Shown here: positions 32,701 through 46,309 of the stretch, one piece after another | How positions within the stretch are numbered: the stretch's first letter is position 1 | Layout: every line of letters starts with the position of its first letter | DNA from: Fragum whitleyi | Taxonomy: Eukaryota > Mollusca > Bivalvia > Cardiida > Cardiidae | DNA: 64,000 bases | NCBI GenBank assembly: GCA_948146395.1 | Contig: OX411551.1 | Coordinates: 49,720,997-49,784,996, forward strand | Reading direction: 5' to 3' | The notes under the pieces: model-generated | The model's input: only the letters and a program-made list of their open reading frames with translations | Databases searched by the model: none | What the model was told of the DNA's origin: nothing | Made by a program: the position numbers and the translations under genes

Positions 32701-33299
32701 TATATATGTTTCATTAAATGGAGGTAATAAATACTTTTTCTTCATTATTGGCAAAATAGCGACATTTTATTACCTTCGTTTAACATCATTCATAACACGT
32801 TCATCGCACTCATTCAATTTCATTCCGAAAGCGTTTTCTAAATCTTGCACGTTGTCGATTTCATGCTCAATCACATATTAATTGTAACTTGAAACTATTT
32901 GTTGCTGGATTAAAATTGTCATACTATCAACATAAGTCATACGACCGATATATATAATTTGAAACCCTCGGTCGAGAATTACGGATGTCAATTCAATTTT
33001 TTTTAGTTTTGAACTGAGAGTCATTTTGTCTATCATCTTTTTCACTCGATGAGCGTGTTATCTTTATCTGCACCCTTGTCAGTCTTTACAGTTCGAGTCT
33101 GGTGACCAAGAAATAGCATCTTTTTCGCACGTCACAAATGAACTCTTTTTTACAATCATTTACGATCATTTTACAGGTTGGTAAAGGAGCAGATCCACCA
33201 TCCAGTACCATTCTACAGTATTGTAGGGTGAATGAACAGTACAAGTTTCTGTCAATAGGAGTTGGACTTGGCAGCTGGGCTAAATTTTTGTTTCTCTGA
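26737..33299 (+). CDS. Four-exon gene, PAN/apple-like secreted or membrane protein, 210 aa
   Basis: Proposed exons are 26737-27076, 27950-28050, 32301-32369 and 33177-33299. Splice sites are CAG|gtattt, ttctttcag|, AAG|gtacag, tctatttcag|, TTG|gtattt and ttttacag|. The phases (1, 0, 0) fit throughout and the frame closes at TGA 33297-33299. Exon 1 (113 residues) starts with a basic then hydrophobic stretch (RSIYIILL) that could be a signal peptide. It continues with a pattern like PAN/apple domains: a Cys-Ala-x2-Cys pair, a third Cys 5 residues on, then GLCRL, at about residues 63-87. Exons 2-4 encode about 97 residues with four Cys and no domain I know. PAN domains bind proteins or sugars. 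The start Met is the first in the frame, but an upstream exon is possible. Intron 2 (4.25 kb) has absorbed MITEs and a pearl-like element. Confidence 0.7.
27383..27498. mobile_element. CAGTT MITE, half copy
   Basis: It carries the 'gagcgatcggagcgagtg' arm and a 'gtcaatttcacgatgtaact' terminus, in intron 1 of the PAN-like gene. Confidence 0.5.
27556..27596. repeat. AT-rich (AATGAT)n-like simple repeat
   Basis: Imperfect run of 'gataataataatgataataa' type. Confidence 0.6.
28079..28518 (+). mobile_element. CAGTT MITE, full length (440 bp)
   Basis: The termini are CAGTTAGTTACATCGTG at 28079 and the inverted match ending at 28518 (...AGCTG), flanked by TA on both sides. The centre holds a hairpin from GGGAGGTAAT (about 28355) to ATTACCTCCC (about 28420), with loop 'atcccg'. 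The arms are rich in CACTCATTC/CATTCATTCC. TA flanks and CAGT-type ends suggest mobilisation by a Tc1/mariner transposase. It is inserted 28 bp past the exon 2 donor of the PAN-like gene. Confidence 0.8.
28633..29058 (-). mobile_element. CAGTT MITE, full length, opposite orientation
   Basis: Begins CAGTGAAGAACATCG and ends ...GTAACTAACTG before TA. The central hairpin (gaggtaatccaatatcgc...gcgatatttattatctccc) is less perfect than in other copies. Confidence 0.75.
29059..29190. mobile_element. CAGTT MITE, left-arm fragment
   Basis: The segment 'aatcgcccactcagcgctac' and 'cattcattccaaacactca' match the left arm of the family, directly abutting the preceding copy. Confidence 0.55.
29244..29679 (-). 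mobile_element. CAGTT MITE, full length (436 bp)
   Basis: CAGTTAAGAACATCGTG to ...GATGTAACTAACTG with TA on the left. The central hairpin GGGAGGTAAT...AATTACTTCCC is present. Confidence 0.75.
29700..29872. mobile_element. CAGTT MITE, decayed right half
   Basis: Contains 'aatatcgctaatttagttca' and ends 'cgccttgtcaattgcacgac', resembling the family's right part. It is heavily diverged. Confidence 0.35.
29876..29905 (+). other. Partial duplicate of PAN-like gene exon 2 end
   Basis: The segment 'ttgtaccaacatccttttg' followed by TTCAAG and a 'gtaaaa' donor resembles the last 30 bp of exon 2 plus its donor (28021-28053). It could be a duplicated exon remnant or chance similarity. Confidence 0.3.
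30205..30415. promoter_or_regulatory. Cluster of TTCTAGA motifs with a heat-shock-element-like core
   Basis: TTCTAG or CTAGAA occurs about eight times in 210 bp. 30397-30413 reads TTC-TA-GAA-TA-TTC-TA-GA, three perfect alternating units of the nTTCnnGAAn heat shock element. It lies in intron 2 of the PAN-like gene next to a pearl-like element. It may be real regulation or just a degenerate repeat. Confidence 0.35.
30560..31392 (+). mobile_element. Pearl-like element, ~165 bp core, about four units
   Basis: 'cttgata.gaacaaacttggta' followed by 'ccactagatgatgct' and 'gtttcagagaagaagatttt' recurs near 30612, 30738, 30905 and 31069. The 3' part has 'gaggagaaggtgtttaaaga', a GACG-rich stretch and a short terminal hairpin (gtgggctaaaaaagccc). 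It is the same family as 59314-61275. Confidence 0.6.
31766..32189 (-). mobile_element. CAGTT MITE, full length (424 bp)
   Basis: CAGTAAATAACATCTTG after TA to ...GATGTAACTAAGTG. It has a near-perfect central hairpin GGGAGGTAAT to ATTACCTCCC at 31865-31929. It ends 112 bp before exon 3 of the PAN-like gene. Confidence 0.75.
32536..32886. mobile_element. CAGTT MITE, divergent copy
   Basis: CAGTTAAAGACATCGTG at the left after TA. The centre keeps 'ggaggtaataaa' and 'ttattaccttcg', and the right end is decayed. Lies in intron 3 of the PAN-like gene. Confidence 0.5.
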
Positions 33300-33383
33300 T
33301 AACTAATTTAAAGTGTCACCCGTACAGAATAATTTGTAGAACCATGTATCACACGCGCCTTTAATAGCCACTGCCCTGCGTTC

Positions 33384-33497
33384 AGGATGAAAACGTTAGC
33401 GAAGCGCTTTCGAAATGATACCTCGCTTTGCACGTATGTGCACGTGCAAAGCGGGGTATCATCTCAAAGCGCTCGCGAAACGATTTTACATCCTGAA
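33384..33497. repeat. 114 bp inverted repeat (hairpin)
   Basis: The left arm 'ttcaggatgaaaacgtta..cgaagcgctttcg..atgataccTcgctttgcacg' pairs with 33440-33497, about 50 bp per arm with few mismatches. It is GC-richer than its surroundings. The start of the arm recurs at about 42956-42985. It starts 85 bp after the PAN-like gene stop. Confidence 0.7.
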
Positions 33498-33499
33498 CA

Positions 33500-34300
33500 C
33501 AGGGCTAGTTTGATGGTAGTGCCTCACAAGGCAAGGTATTATCCGATCAAGATATTGGTCGAGTTATACCCCTTAATTCACCGTCGATACTTGTACGTGT
33601 GTGCATGTAATTTACGAGAAGCTATATGATCATACAGTAGGCAAAACTTATGAACGGACACTTGACTCTTTTTAAGATTTCATATAGGCAAACCAATCTT
33701 AATAATTATCGATAGCCTCTGCACGAAAGTCGAAGCAATTCCGGGTACATGAGTAATAGTTTCCATTATTTTCAATAAAAACGATTTTGGTAAGAATGGT
33801 AGAGGACAAGTACCCTTCTTCTATGAGAGTCACAAAATTGCTATAAGCTTGTATTTTTTTTCAAAATGTTGAAACAATAAAACCCGAGTAAATTTTGTCT
33901 TAATTTCTGAAAGTAGTTTCGAGCGCAATGTCTAATCGAAAGACTAAAGGAGGATGTATGTTTATGATTTCCACTAATATCTCAACAGCGAGAATAATCC
34001 CACCAACTATTTTTAATTTTGAATTTAGGGTAGTGCAGTTCATTTGCCTGGCACTTTTGAATCCATGTCATCGGAATTTCAACGCCGTTTCTTTTCAAAA
34101 GTAGTCTAGAATGATTGTTTTTCAGATTTTCAGCAAAGAAAAGTTTGCTAAATGGAAAGATAATATTTATTTCATTGAAATAAAGTGTCCGTTTATACAT
34201 TTTGAGGAGTGTATATCTAATTCACATGGTTATTTTTTTCAATAGCGAATGTAATAAAACTGGCTGACACCAGGACTAAACACAATTTGAAGACGGCAAG
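33500..34300. other. No recognised feature
   Basis: AT-rich sequence 3' of the PAN-like gene. The exact polyadenylation site cannot be placed; 'aataaa' occurs near 33775 and 33876. Confidence 0.35.
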
Positions 34301-34476
34301 GAAATAGAGGATAATCGTTTGTTTTCGTGTAAGATCGATTTATATTTCATCGAGTGAACAACAAAAGCTATATTTTCACGAGTGGCGGAGCCACGAGTGG
34401 AAATAAAGCTTTAGTTGTTCACGAAATGAAATATTAATCGATCTTACACGAAAAACAAACGATTATTCTATTTCTT
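34301..34476. repeat. 176 bp inverted repeat (hairpin element)
   Basis: The arms 'gaaatagaggataatcgttt' to 'gctatattttcacgagtgg' and their complement meet at a GGCGGAGCC centre (about 34383). Each arm is roughly 85 bp with about 90% pairing. Structures of this kind recur at 46026-46198 and 51472-51592 with different sequences. Confidence 0.7.
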
Positions 34477-34559
34477 TAATGCAAAATGATAAAAATGTGA
34501 AATTTCTAGGACATAATTTCGTAAAGCGCGTCATTTTGCGCGTGATTGCTATGCAACGC

Positions 34560-34605
34560 CCATTGTGACGTCACTTATTTCGCCCCGCATAGATGACGTC
34601 AGATA
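34560..34605. promoter_or_regulatory. Two CRE-like palindromes
   Basis: TGACGTCA occurs at 34566-34573 and again at 34594-34601. No gene start is found nearby. The surroundings may be part of the adjoining hairpin repeat. Confidence 0.3.
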
Positions 34606-34739
34606 GAATGAAATTCACAAAAGCAGGGTATAAGTTTTTGATAATTTCACTGCTTTTGCGGTGAGATTATCAAGTGATAATCTACCGTTATTTCTCGATA
34701 AACCACCGAAAAGCATTAAAGAAATCATTTTAATTTCAA

Positions 34740-35667
34740 TATTTTTCGAGTCATGTTGATAAGATCGATATATTAATGCTGAATATAAAGTTATATAACG
34801 TAATTCCGTGTTACACTAAGATAACCCCCTTTTCTACGTTAACCACCGTTTTTGAGTAGCCAAATCTTTCAATTTTCCCAAAGGCGCAACATACCCACTC
34901 ATAACATCATAACGTTACATAATAATCACCAGAATATTTTCACGCTTTTAGAGATTTTGTCGCACCATCTTCACATTTTGTCTCATTTTTAACGTTGACG
35001 AGTGTTACTACGTGGGAACAATCCTATGGAATGTTTTCATATAATTTATTCGTAATAAAAAATATTAACATAGTTCAAATGCATTTTACAATAAAAGGTT
35101 TCGTGATTTAAATTCGTTAACAAGTAAATAAAAATAAATGTATATTAAACACTTTACAACAATTAAATTTGTAAGAATAAATTAGTAGGATTTTTTTTAA
35201 AAAAAACTATGTATACATCCATTGCAAGTTAGGCACAAAAAAGATGAGAACTCATTTCCATTGTGGTCCTTAAATTGGAGTATATGCATAGCAAAGTATC
35301 ATCTTACACAGAATATTTCATTATAAATGAAGTAGAAGATATGGTAGAAAAAATGACTAGACAAAACACGCATTTCTAAAGCACCAACATATCTCTTTTG
35401 AACAAGAACAAACTTAATTGAGACCTGAACATGATAAAGTTTGAAACGTCTTGAAGAGAACTTAGTAAAGCATTCCGTGACTTCTAGCCATAAAAAGCAA
35501 GCGTTTTCATTTATTAGAGCCAACTTTGGGTAAAATAAAATTATCAGAGGTTGGGAGTGGGTATTGAAATTGTGAACTTTATTAAAATAGACATTATCAT
35601 TCATGTTTTCAGGGCTTATCCATGCTATATTTTGTAAACATTGGATAGAAGTATTAAAAGCTTTGCA
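34740..35667. other. No recognised feature
   Basis: Very AT-rich sequence with no supported gene, terminal repeat or array. Confidence 0.35.
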
Positions 35668-36625
35668 AACAAGAGGACAAAAATGGCTCCAAGCCGCTCA
35701 CCTGAATTTTATTGGTCGAGTGGATCTCACCAAAGTGACATTCTAGTAAAATTCCATTGAAATTTCCCCAGTTCTTAAGATGTTATTCAAAAAATTTTCA
35801 AAGAAAAAATAGGCCTGACCATTCCATGCCCATATTTATGGCCCAATTAAAATGTCACATACATTTTTTGAAAATTTGCTCCAAAGAAACATTTTGGCAA
35901 ATGTACATTTAAAAAGTCTTTTGGATAAGGAGGAGATACTGTTCACAGATTTCAAAGTGAGAAAATGTCCCTCCCTGCCACGCCCATAATTGGAATTAAT
36001 CAAAATTTCAAAACAGCTTTGAAAATGGTCACCTAAAATAATATTTCTGCTAAATATGGTTGGAATCTGCTCATTGGTTACTAAGAAGGGATGTTCAAAG
36101 ATTTGAGGGTAAAAAACTAACCCAAGAACAAATATAAGAAGGGTCACCAAATGAACATTTCTGCCAAGTTTGATTGAAATCTGCCAAATCGTTACTGAGG
36201 AAGGATGTTAAAAGATTTTAAGTTCCAAAACTGCTCCGCCCTGCCACACCCATTCTTGGAGGTCAAGCAAAATTTCAAGAACAAATTTTGAGAAAGGTCA
36301 CCCTAGGAAATTTCTGCTAAGTTTGGTAGAAATCCACTCTTCCGTTACTGAGGAGAAGATATTTTAAGATTTCATGGTCAAAAACTGCCCCGCCCTGTCA
36401 CGCCTATATTTGGGAGTCAATCAAAATTTCACGACCAAGTTTTGAGAAAGGTCGGCCAAGAAACATTTCTGCCAAGTTTAGTTGAAATCCGCCCATCGAT
36501 GACTGAGGAGAAGATGTTTAAAGATTTGTTGACGACTTCCGACGCACGAAGGATGACGCACGACTTACAAAGGGTAATCACAAAAGCTAACCTTGCCCAT
36601 GTTGTGCTCAGGGAACCGAAAACGT
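35668..36625 (+). mobile_element. Pearl-like element, ~120-180 bp core, about five units
   Basis: Starts with a decayed 'aacaagaggacaaaaatggctcc' edge. Core units contain 'cgccctgccacgcccatatt' and 'aacatttctgccaagtttgg'. It ends in 'gaggagaagatgtttaaaga', a GACG-rich stretch and an eroded hairpin. It shares core phrases with 396-795. Confidence 0.6.
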
Positions 36626-36727
36626 AGTGCCCAATAAGGTTCAATCTACTTCATTTCAAGAATTGTATCTACCACACAAACGTGCATTTGAAAATAGAGT
36701 GATACAAAGATTTTATATAATTTACAG

Positions 36728-36802
36728 ATGGTCAAGAGGCATTTCAAGAACGAAAACATGTACAATTGTGAGATCGGGCGTATGATTTGCTCGCGTCGGT
36801 GA
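36728..36802 (+). CDS. Candidate terminal exon, unidentified
   Basis: A 'taatttacag' acceptor is followed by 24 open codons (starting MVKRHFKNEN, two Cys) and TGA. The region is less AT-biased than its surroundings. Other frames on both strands are open as well, so support is weak. Confidence 0.2.
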   Translation: MVKRHFKNENMYNCEIGRMICSRR

Positions 36803-37747
36803 ATATAAGGCTAAGTGAGTATTTTGCTCTTGTCGTCTACGGGAGGTTACTCTACAAACATACCGGAATACACAAGAGTAGCAATATAACGCATACAGTG
36901 CCAGTAAATCTCGAGACACGTAGACACGCGTTTTCCACCTAACCTTATCTTGCATTTGAGAATGAAAATCTTGAGAAAAATAATTAATAAATACTTTTAT
37001 TGCTATTTCAGGTATTACTAGGATTTTAATTATGATAATAGAGAATAAATAAGCGATACAGAATAAAAATGACACCTAGATAATCTACTTGTCTTTTCTT
37101 GTTCTTTACAAAATGGAATCTTTCAATAAAATCTAAACGACACTCGACATATTTTCGAAGGAGATTAAAACCTTGTTATAACAGGGCTTCGATTGACGAT
37201 CAACGTCATATATTGTGAAATGAATAAGTCAATATCAACGATTATTTGAAATTTATCATTTTTCAATGTACACTGTCAGTAAATGAAACCGTGGTCCTTT
37301 AATTCGGGGTGAGGGAAGAGAGTCCCCTTCAGATGGTATAGTTTCTGGTCCAAAGCCAGAATGGAATCACGGTCGAATTATTTGATGCGTCTTGTTGAGA
37401 GGCGATGCTGTTACATTCGCCATCATGAACAGTTTATAACATTTTATTCCTTTGTTAATCTAAAACACTTCTGATAAATAGTTTTATTTTACAAGTTTAA
37501 CAGATCTCAAGAAATAATTGAGAAGTGTTTATACATTATATTTAGACTAAATTTGAATGTAAGAATGCATACTGTCAGTTATGGACTATATGGGTTTCAT
37601 ATCAATGCATCATTTTTTTTAACAAATACAGAACGACTATTAATAAACATCATAAGTGAAATCATTTAAAAGCTAACCCGGTTCTTAAAAGCCAAATATA
37701 AGGAATATCCGAGATTTTTCATAATAGACTTCCATACACTTCCGATT
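36803..37747. other. No supported gene
   Basis: A less AT-rich island at about 37285-37430 has short open frames on both strands, but I found no consistent splice signals. Confidence 0.3.
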
Positions 37748-37825
37748 ATCACTGGTGTTTAACGATGTTACCGTAAAATGGTTGTCTATGATTTTGTATG
37801 TTGGTTTGCTATGATTATTTAGGTA
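37748..37825 (+). repeat. Inverted duplicate of the zinc-finger gene 5' flank
   Basis: About 75 bp ('cactggtgtttaacgatgtt' to 'gttggtttgctatgatt') are about 95% identical to the complement of 43620-43697, which lies just upstream of the zinc-finger gene's first exon. Similarity ends before any coding sequence. Confidence 0.75.
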
Positions 37826-39017
37826 GTTTTTGTAAACGACACACATGTCGTATGGAATGTTTGTAATTTTGGAGAATGCATTGAATGATTTTAAAATGGA
37901 TCACCCCAGACTAAGTAAACGATTTTCATTGCACTTTGCGCTACCTCTTTGTCTTGATCTTCATTTATCATGAATGTTAAACTTGAAATAAATATTATGA
38001 AGAAAATCTTTTAAATGGCTATTTGATTTCAAAGACAGCAAACTCTTGCCAAGTGTCAATTGTTTCAGATGAAGTTTTATTGTGTTCTTCGTATTTGCCT
38101 CTTATAACAATGATGGTCCACGGTTAAATCATTTTTAGTGAATATTTATTTTTTTTCCAAAGACATGGTTAATTGAAGATGGTATATTGGTTAATTGAAG
38201 AAGAGTATTGCTGGTGTGTTAGTTAATATGTGATTATCTACAAATGTTTATGTGAAGTCAAACCATATGAAAACGCGAATTTATACGAGAAATATACATA
38301 ATCCACTGTTGGTCGTAGGTAGTTGTATCAATTAAGAATAACGATTCAACATTTCAGGTTAAATAGTATTCAACTCTCTAAATACTGATTTTGCTTGTAT
38401 GAAATATTTTTCAGTTCTTTGTCAATTTCGGACCAACTGCGACATCTATAAATCGGGACCCAATCATCTCCGATTAAAATTAATCTATATCAATACTTTC
38501 TTCAATAAAAATACTTTCCCAAAAATAAAAATTGGTAACACGTCAGAAAAAAAAATCTGGAAACTAATTGTTAACTATGTTGGCACATCATTAGAAATTA
38601 GTCAAAATATGTTTAACAATAACGACACATGATCAAAAGATACAACCATAGTATTGTCTTGTGAGAAATTCAAGTTGGTAAAACAACTATTGGCTATTAT
38701 TTAAAAAAAGTCAAATTAACCTGTCACTGCAGCTCATAATCAATCAACAATAACTTCCAAATTAAACTACACCCTCGTTAGTTTCATAGAGATGCGTTTT
38801 TATTCTGAGACTCATGTATTTAACCAGGATAAAGATGTATGGAAATATATATATTTTTTAAAAAAAAATCGTACGGTACATTTGTTATTGTACGTTTTTC
38901 TACGACGAATGTGAACACAAAATTGTGCTGTGCACGAAGTATTTCTAAACCTATCACAAGACTAGCTGATGTGGCTGCATGGTAATTGGGCATCCCCTTT
39001 GGAGACGATGACATGAT
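37826..39017. other. No supported gene
   Basis: AT-rich sequence. Open frames here are short and lack splice or domain support. Confidence 0.35.
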
Positions 39018-39212
39018 TTACTTAGATCTACTGTACATCTTACGACCGTCGCATGTCCCCGTATGGTGACAGCGGTTACAATAGGATGATGCGGTAAGAT
39101 TTCCAAGCACAACACCGTACATTGATCGTCTGATGACCGCCACGCCTTTTAACTGATTTAACGACATGTCTATGACCTTAGGGTTCTCTTCGGCCTTGCG
39201 ATTGTTGTACTT
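39018..39212 (-). CDS. Terminal coding exon of an unidentified gene
   Basis: On the minus strand an acceptor 'attcttttgacag' precedes 64 codons open in phase 0 and a TAA at 39020-39018. The segment stands out from its AT-rich surroundings in base composition. The protein starts KYNNRKAEENPK, has a hydrophobic centre (GVAVIRRSMYGVVLGNL) and ends in a small Cys/His cluster (C-x2-C-H-H-x3-C) with a basic tail. It lies about 0.86 kb beyond the zinc-finger exon 40476-40074 on the same strand and could be a 3' exon of that gene, but the phases do not obviously join. I recognise no family. Confidence 0.5.
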   Translation of the reverse strand, partial: KYNNRKAEENPKVIDMSLNQLKGVAVIRRSMYGVVLGNLTASSYCNRCHHTGTCDGRKMYSRSK

Positions 39213-40073
39213 CTGTCAAAAGAATTACGTGATCACCTATGGCGTCCGACGGACGGGTGGCATTCACTCCTTTGTCCGAAGCAAAACTCACCGTATGCCC
39301 GATTGACTTGAAACTTGAAAGTTATGTTCCTCCCATAATTACGGACTGAAGTGTACAGAAAATGTTACTCTACAAAGCTTAATTTTCTAATTATTCTTTT
39401 TGGGCTTTTTCATACTTTGACAACCAGCATTGTAACGGGCTTTTGTGTGAGATTTTGCCAACTTGTTTCAAGTTATTTTTCCTTAAAAAAATCAAAGGTG
39501 TTTGTTTTCCGTTCTAACTTGCACTGATTGCACAGACACAGTTTGTCGCCTTACGGTCTACGCCTGGGTTCTTAGTTACGGTTTCGCATGTAATATAAAC
39601 AATACTCTAGGTAGAAGTTCTTCTTTTCTTTCACAAAATCAGACCGAAATTGACAACTGTATTTGCTGTAGTCTGTCAGTTCGAAAGTCGTAAAGGCTAG
39701 TCAAATTAGATACTTTTCGAAGACTTGGTTTTGTTCCGTGCAGCTTGTCACATTTATGCTGTAAAACAAAATTTTGTCTGTTAAAATAGTAAACACACAT
39801 CTTTACTGACGGCACAATCCTATGTACATTTTTTTCCGCACATGATGTTGTAGACCGAGTTATATTTGCATTTAGTTTTAAGAAAATAGAATTAATTCTT
39901 TAAAATAATATACTCTATTTTGATATTTCGGCTAATGCCTTTTTCAAAACAATACTACATGGAAATGTCACAACTACATCTTTACATTCTTACTGTGCGG
40001 CAATATCAAATGTTTCTATTTGACGTCTCCGCTGGAAACATGACGTCATTTTCGTTTTCATTCAAATATACTT
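39213..40073. other. No supported gene
   Basis: AT-rich. One TGACGTCA palindrome lies at about 40041-40048. Confidence 0.35.
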
Positions 40074-43594
<3,521 letters not shown>

Positions 43595-43619
43595 TTTTCC
43601 CGCTCATTTGCAATACAGA

Positions 43620-43697
43620 ATCATAGCAAACCAACATACAAAACCATAGACAACTATTTTACGGTAACATCGTTAAACACCAGTGATTTTCGCCTTA
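43620..43697 (-). promoter_or_regulatory. Probable 5' flank of the zinc-finger gene, duplicated elsewhere
   Basis: It lies 26 bp upstream of the first possible ATG (43594) and is nearly identical, in inverted orientation, to 37748-37825. The promoter or 5' UTR role is inferred from position only; no TATA box or initiator is evident. Confidence 0.4.
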
Positions 43698-43805
43698 TAA
43701 ACTTATCAGTTTTCCCATGCCAGATTGTATAGTAAAATTGCTCAAGATATTGTCTTTTGAAATCTACATATTTTTACTTATCAAAATGACACTCATCTTA
43801 TTTGT

Positions 43806-43811
43806 CGTTAA

Positions 43812-43846
<35 letters not shown>
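43806..43846. repeat. (AAT)n microsatellite
   Basis: About twelve AAT/ATA units followed by an A-run. Confidence 0.9.
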
Positions 43847-43850
<4 letters not shown>

Positions 43851-44139
43851 TAGAGTCTTTCAGACGGAGGCTTATGATTATTACCATATCTGAACGATTT
43901 TATGCATAGATTATTAAAACTGGCCTTTAGTTCAGTTATAGCGCTTCTTATTTTGTAATTGTTCGCGTTGAGTTGATACTGTTCGAAATACAGATCTTTT
44001 TTTGATATTTGAATAAAGAGTAATGAGTGATTGATTGTTTGTCATGTCTGAATATATGCGTTGTTTAAAAATGTCTTCTACTCTTTGCTTGAACTCTGAT
44101 ACAAACTTGTTACATTTATGTCACGTTTTTTTTTTTAAA

Positions 44140-44345
44140 ATTAGTCCAAGAGTTTTAGAGGAGAAGATTTCTAAATATTAGAAAGAGAAAATAAGCGACC
44201 GAACTGCCAAGCTCATATTAAGGGTCGATTACCCACTTGACATTTCGACAAAATTTCTTTGAAATCGGTCCTATGAAATTGGAGGAGAAGAATTTCAAAG
44301 AAAATTAAAAGTATACACGGGCGCAGGAACGGACGGACGTAGAAT
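44140..44345 (+). mobile_element. Pearl-like element, 3' fragment
   Basis: Contains 'gaggagaagatttctaaat', 'cgaactgccaagctcatatt', a second 'gaggagaagaatttcaaag' and a GGACGGACG end. Only the 3' part remains. Confidence 0.4.
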
Positions 44346-44480
44346 GAAAGGAAACATGGTGGGTTTAACGTCATTCCAATTGTTTGCTGGCCTGCAGCAT
44401 GTAGAGTTAATAACAAACCTCAAAACACTGAACTCATTAACGTCCACGCGAACGATGGCCCTGTGTAAAACGAAATCAAC
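44346..44480 (-). repeat. Possible SINE 3' tail
   Basis: On the minus strand it ends 'gaatgacgttaaacccac', which resembles the 'gcggcgttaaactcc' tail of the SINE at 62108-62379. The body does not align clearly. Confidence 0.25.
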
Positions 44481-44774
44481 GAACGATCGAAAAAAAACTA
44501 TATATTTATATTTAAAAGGTGTTTGTCTTTTATTTGTCCTACTTTTTGACTCACGATAACCCATTTTTATACTCATTGTAAATTTTCTAACAAACAATAA
44601 TTCCGACCAATTTCAGCATTGGTTCCTACTGTCTACACGCTTGTCATCAGATTTGACTTGGTAGATTGATTTAATTATTCGTGAACAAGGTTTGACGTGA
44701 GTTGATCAAATCTCCAAATTTTCACCAAGGATTGTCAAGGCTCTATGTTGCCTCTTTTTTGCCTAGTCTTTTTA

Positions 44775-44792
44775 CCCCCCCCCCCCCCCCCT
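44775..44792. repeat. Poly-C tract
   Basis: Run of about 18 C. It is prone to sequencing-length error. Confidence 0.9.
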
Positions 44793-45130
44793 TTAAGGGT
44801 TTACGGCGTTGCCTAGCTTTTGAACTTAATTTTGAATTCAAAATTCATCCGATTTCATTTATACAACTATTATTACCAATTATCAGCTTTCCATAAAAAC
44901 AAAGTTCACCAAATTTTAGGACATGTAACAAGAAAGTTTTTTTTCCCAAATGTTCTGTTCAAATTTGAAATGTTAAATTAATTTCAATACACGTGAGAGT
45001 AAGAGTTGGAATCTATTTGAAATATTTAGGATAATCATTTTAACAAATCAATGCATATTCTTTCTTCGTAATTGTGCTGAATCAGACTGACTATAGTTTT
45101 AAGCGATTTTGTACGTAAGGGGTGTAACCA

Positions 45131-45561
45131 TTCGGAACACCACTCGGCCAATCTCACGATCAACCTCGGATGCACATAGACGGACTATTTTCATAAAGTA
45201 CAGGAAAAACCTTGGAAAAACTCGATGACGTCAGTTAAAATGGCGTTTTCCCTAGAAACTTTGAGTGAAAATATTCGACGTCGCATTCGCAATTTGTTTA
45301 AGTCACTGACATGAAATATCTTTAGTTTCTTCAATAACGGTTGAAAAGGCTTATTTTTTTAGAATGACGAATCATTTTTAAAAAATAAGATTTTTTCAGC
45401 CGTTATTTACTGTAAAATATAACAATCAAAGATAGCGCCGGTTGTTTCTTACACTTTTCCGCCTAACAAAATGCACAATTTTGTTACATACATTATACCC
45501 ATCCGCCTATATATTCATCCGAGATCTGTTGCAGTTTACGGAAATGGCGATATTCCGAATG
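45131..45561. mobile_element. MITE with CATTCGGAAC termini and 10 bp target duplication
   Basis: The left end CATTCGGAACACCACTCGG and the right end ...ATTCCGAATG are inverted. The 10 bp GGGGTGTAAC flanks both sides exactly. Internally it contains a TGACGTCA site and an inverted 'cgttatttactgt' region. A 9-11 bp duplication is typical of Mutator-like elements. A second copy is at 52616-53081 and a decayed one ends at 5876. Confidence 0.7.
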
Positions 45562-46025
45562 GGGGTGTAACGACAAATTAACAAAACCCAAAGCACTAAG
45601 TACGAGCTCTGTGTATGCGGCACAAAAGCTAAACAAAGTTGTCTCTTGTATAAAATACAGTTTGAAGGCACCATTGATGGATCAAACTTGTGCCTTTTCT
45701 TGATCACTAAACGATTTAGTGAATGAACCCTATTTGAAATCTTTCGGACACCCCATTCACAAAAATTTACAAAAGGCACAGTGTAAAAAGATGATTTTTG
45801 AGCGTTTGACGTTATCTTTTAAAGTATTTCAGTTATATCAATATCATTGGAGCACCTGTTCTATAGGTAATTGCATTTATCACGCAACGAAGCCTGTAAT
45901 GACCTGATATCACCTGTCTGATAACATTACATGATATCAGGAAGTCTACTTTTAGAAACAATTTGCATACACTTTCACCTGAATTTCTTTGATTTTTAAG
46001 GGTTTGTCCTATTTTAGCACTGACA

Positions 46026-46198
46026 AATGATAAATATAATAACATGCGAGTGTCTTAAAATATCAACGTTATCAGGTCTCGGCTGTGAGAAATTATCATG
46101 ACTCGGCAAAGCCTAGTCATGATAAATTCTTCCAACCTCGACCAGATAACCTTGTTATTTTTAGACACTCTCATACATGTATTATTCTCTATTTATCA
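46026..46198. repeat. 173 bp inverted repeat (hairpin)
   Basis: The arms 'atgataaatataataacatg..gtgtctt' and 'aatcatgact' fold around a GGCAAAGCC centre at about 46107. They carry moderate mismatches. Confidence 0.6.
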
Positions 46199-46309
46199 CA
46201 CCGACACAAGATTTATTGTTAATTTTGTTTCTCCGGATATTGAGCCAGTAAAGGCGATTATTTAACGTTTCATGAGAGGTCGATGAACATGTTCATTGCC
46301 TGAACAATC

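Noticed and set aside
33387..33629. 80-codon frame over the 114 bp hairpin
   Set aside because: It follows the palindrome; codons mirror the inverted arms.
37285..37430. Less AT-rich island read as an exon
   Set aside because: Short open frames exist on both strands but none has a matching acceptor and donor.
44702..44896. Small ORF across the poly-C tract
   Set aside because: Proline run from the homopolymer; no other support.
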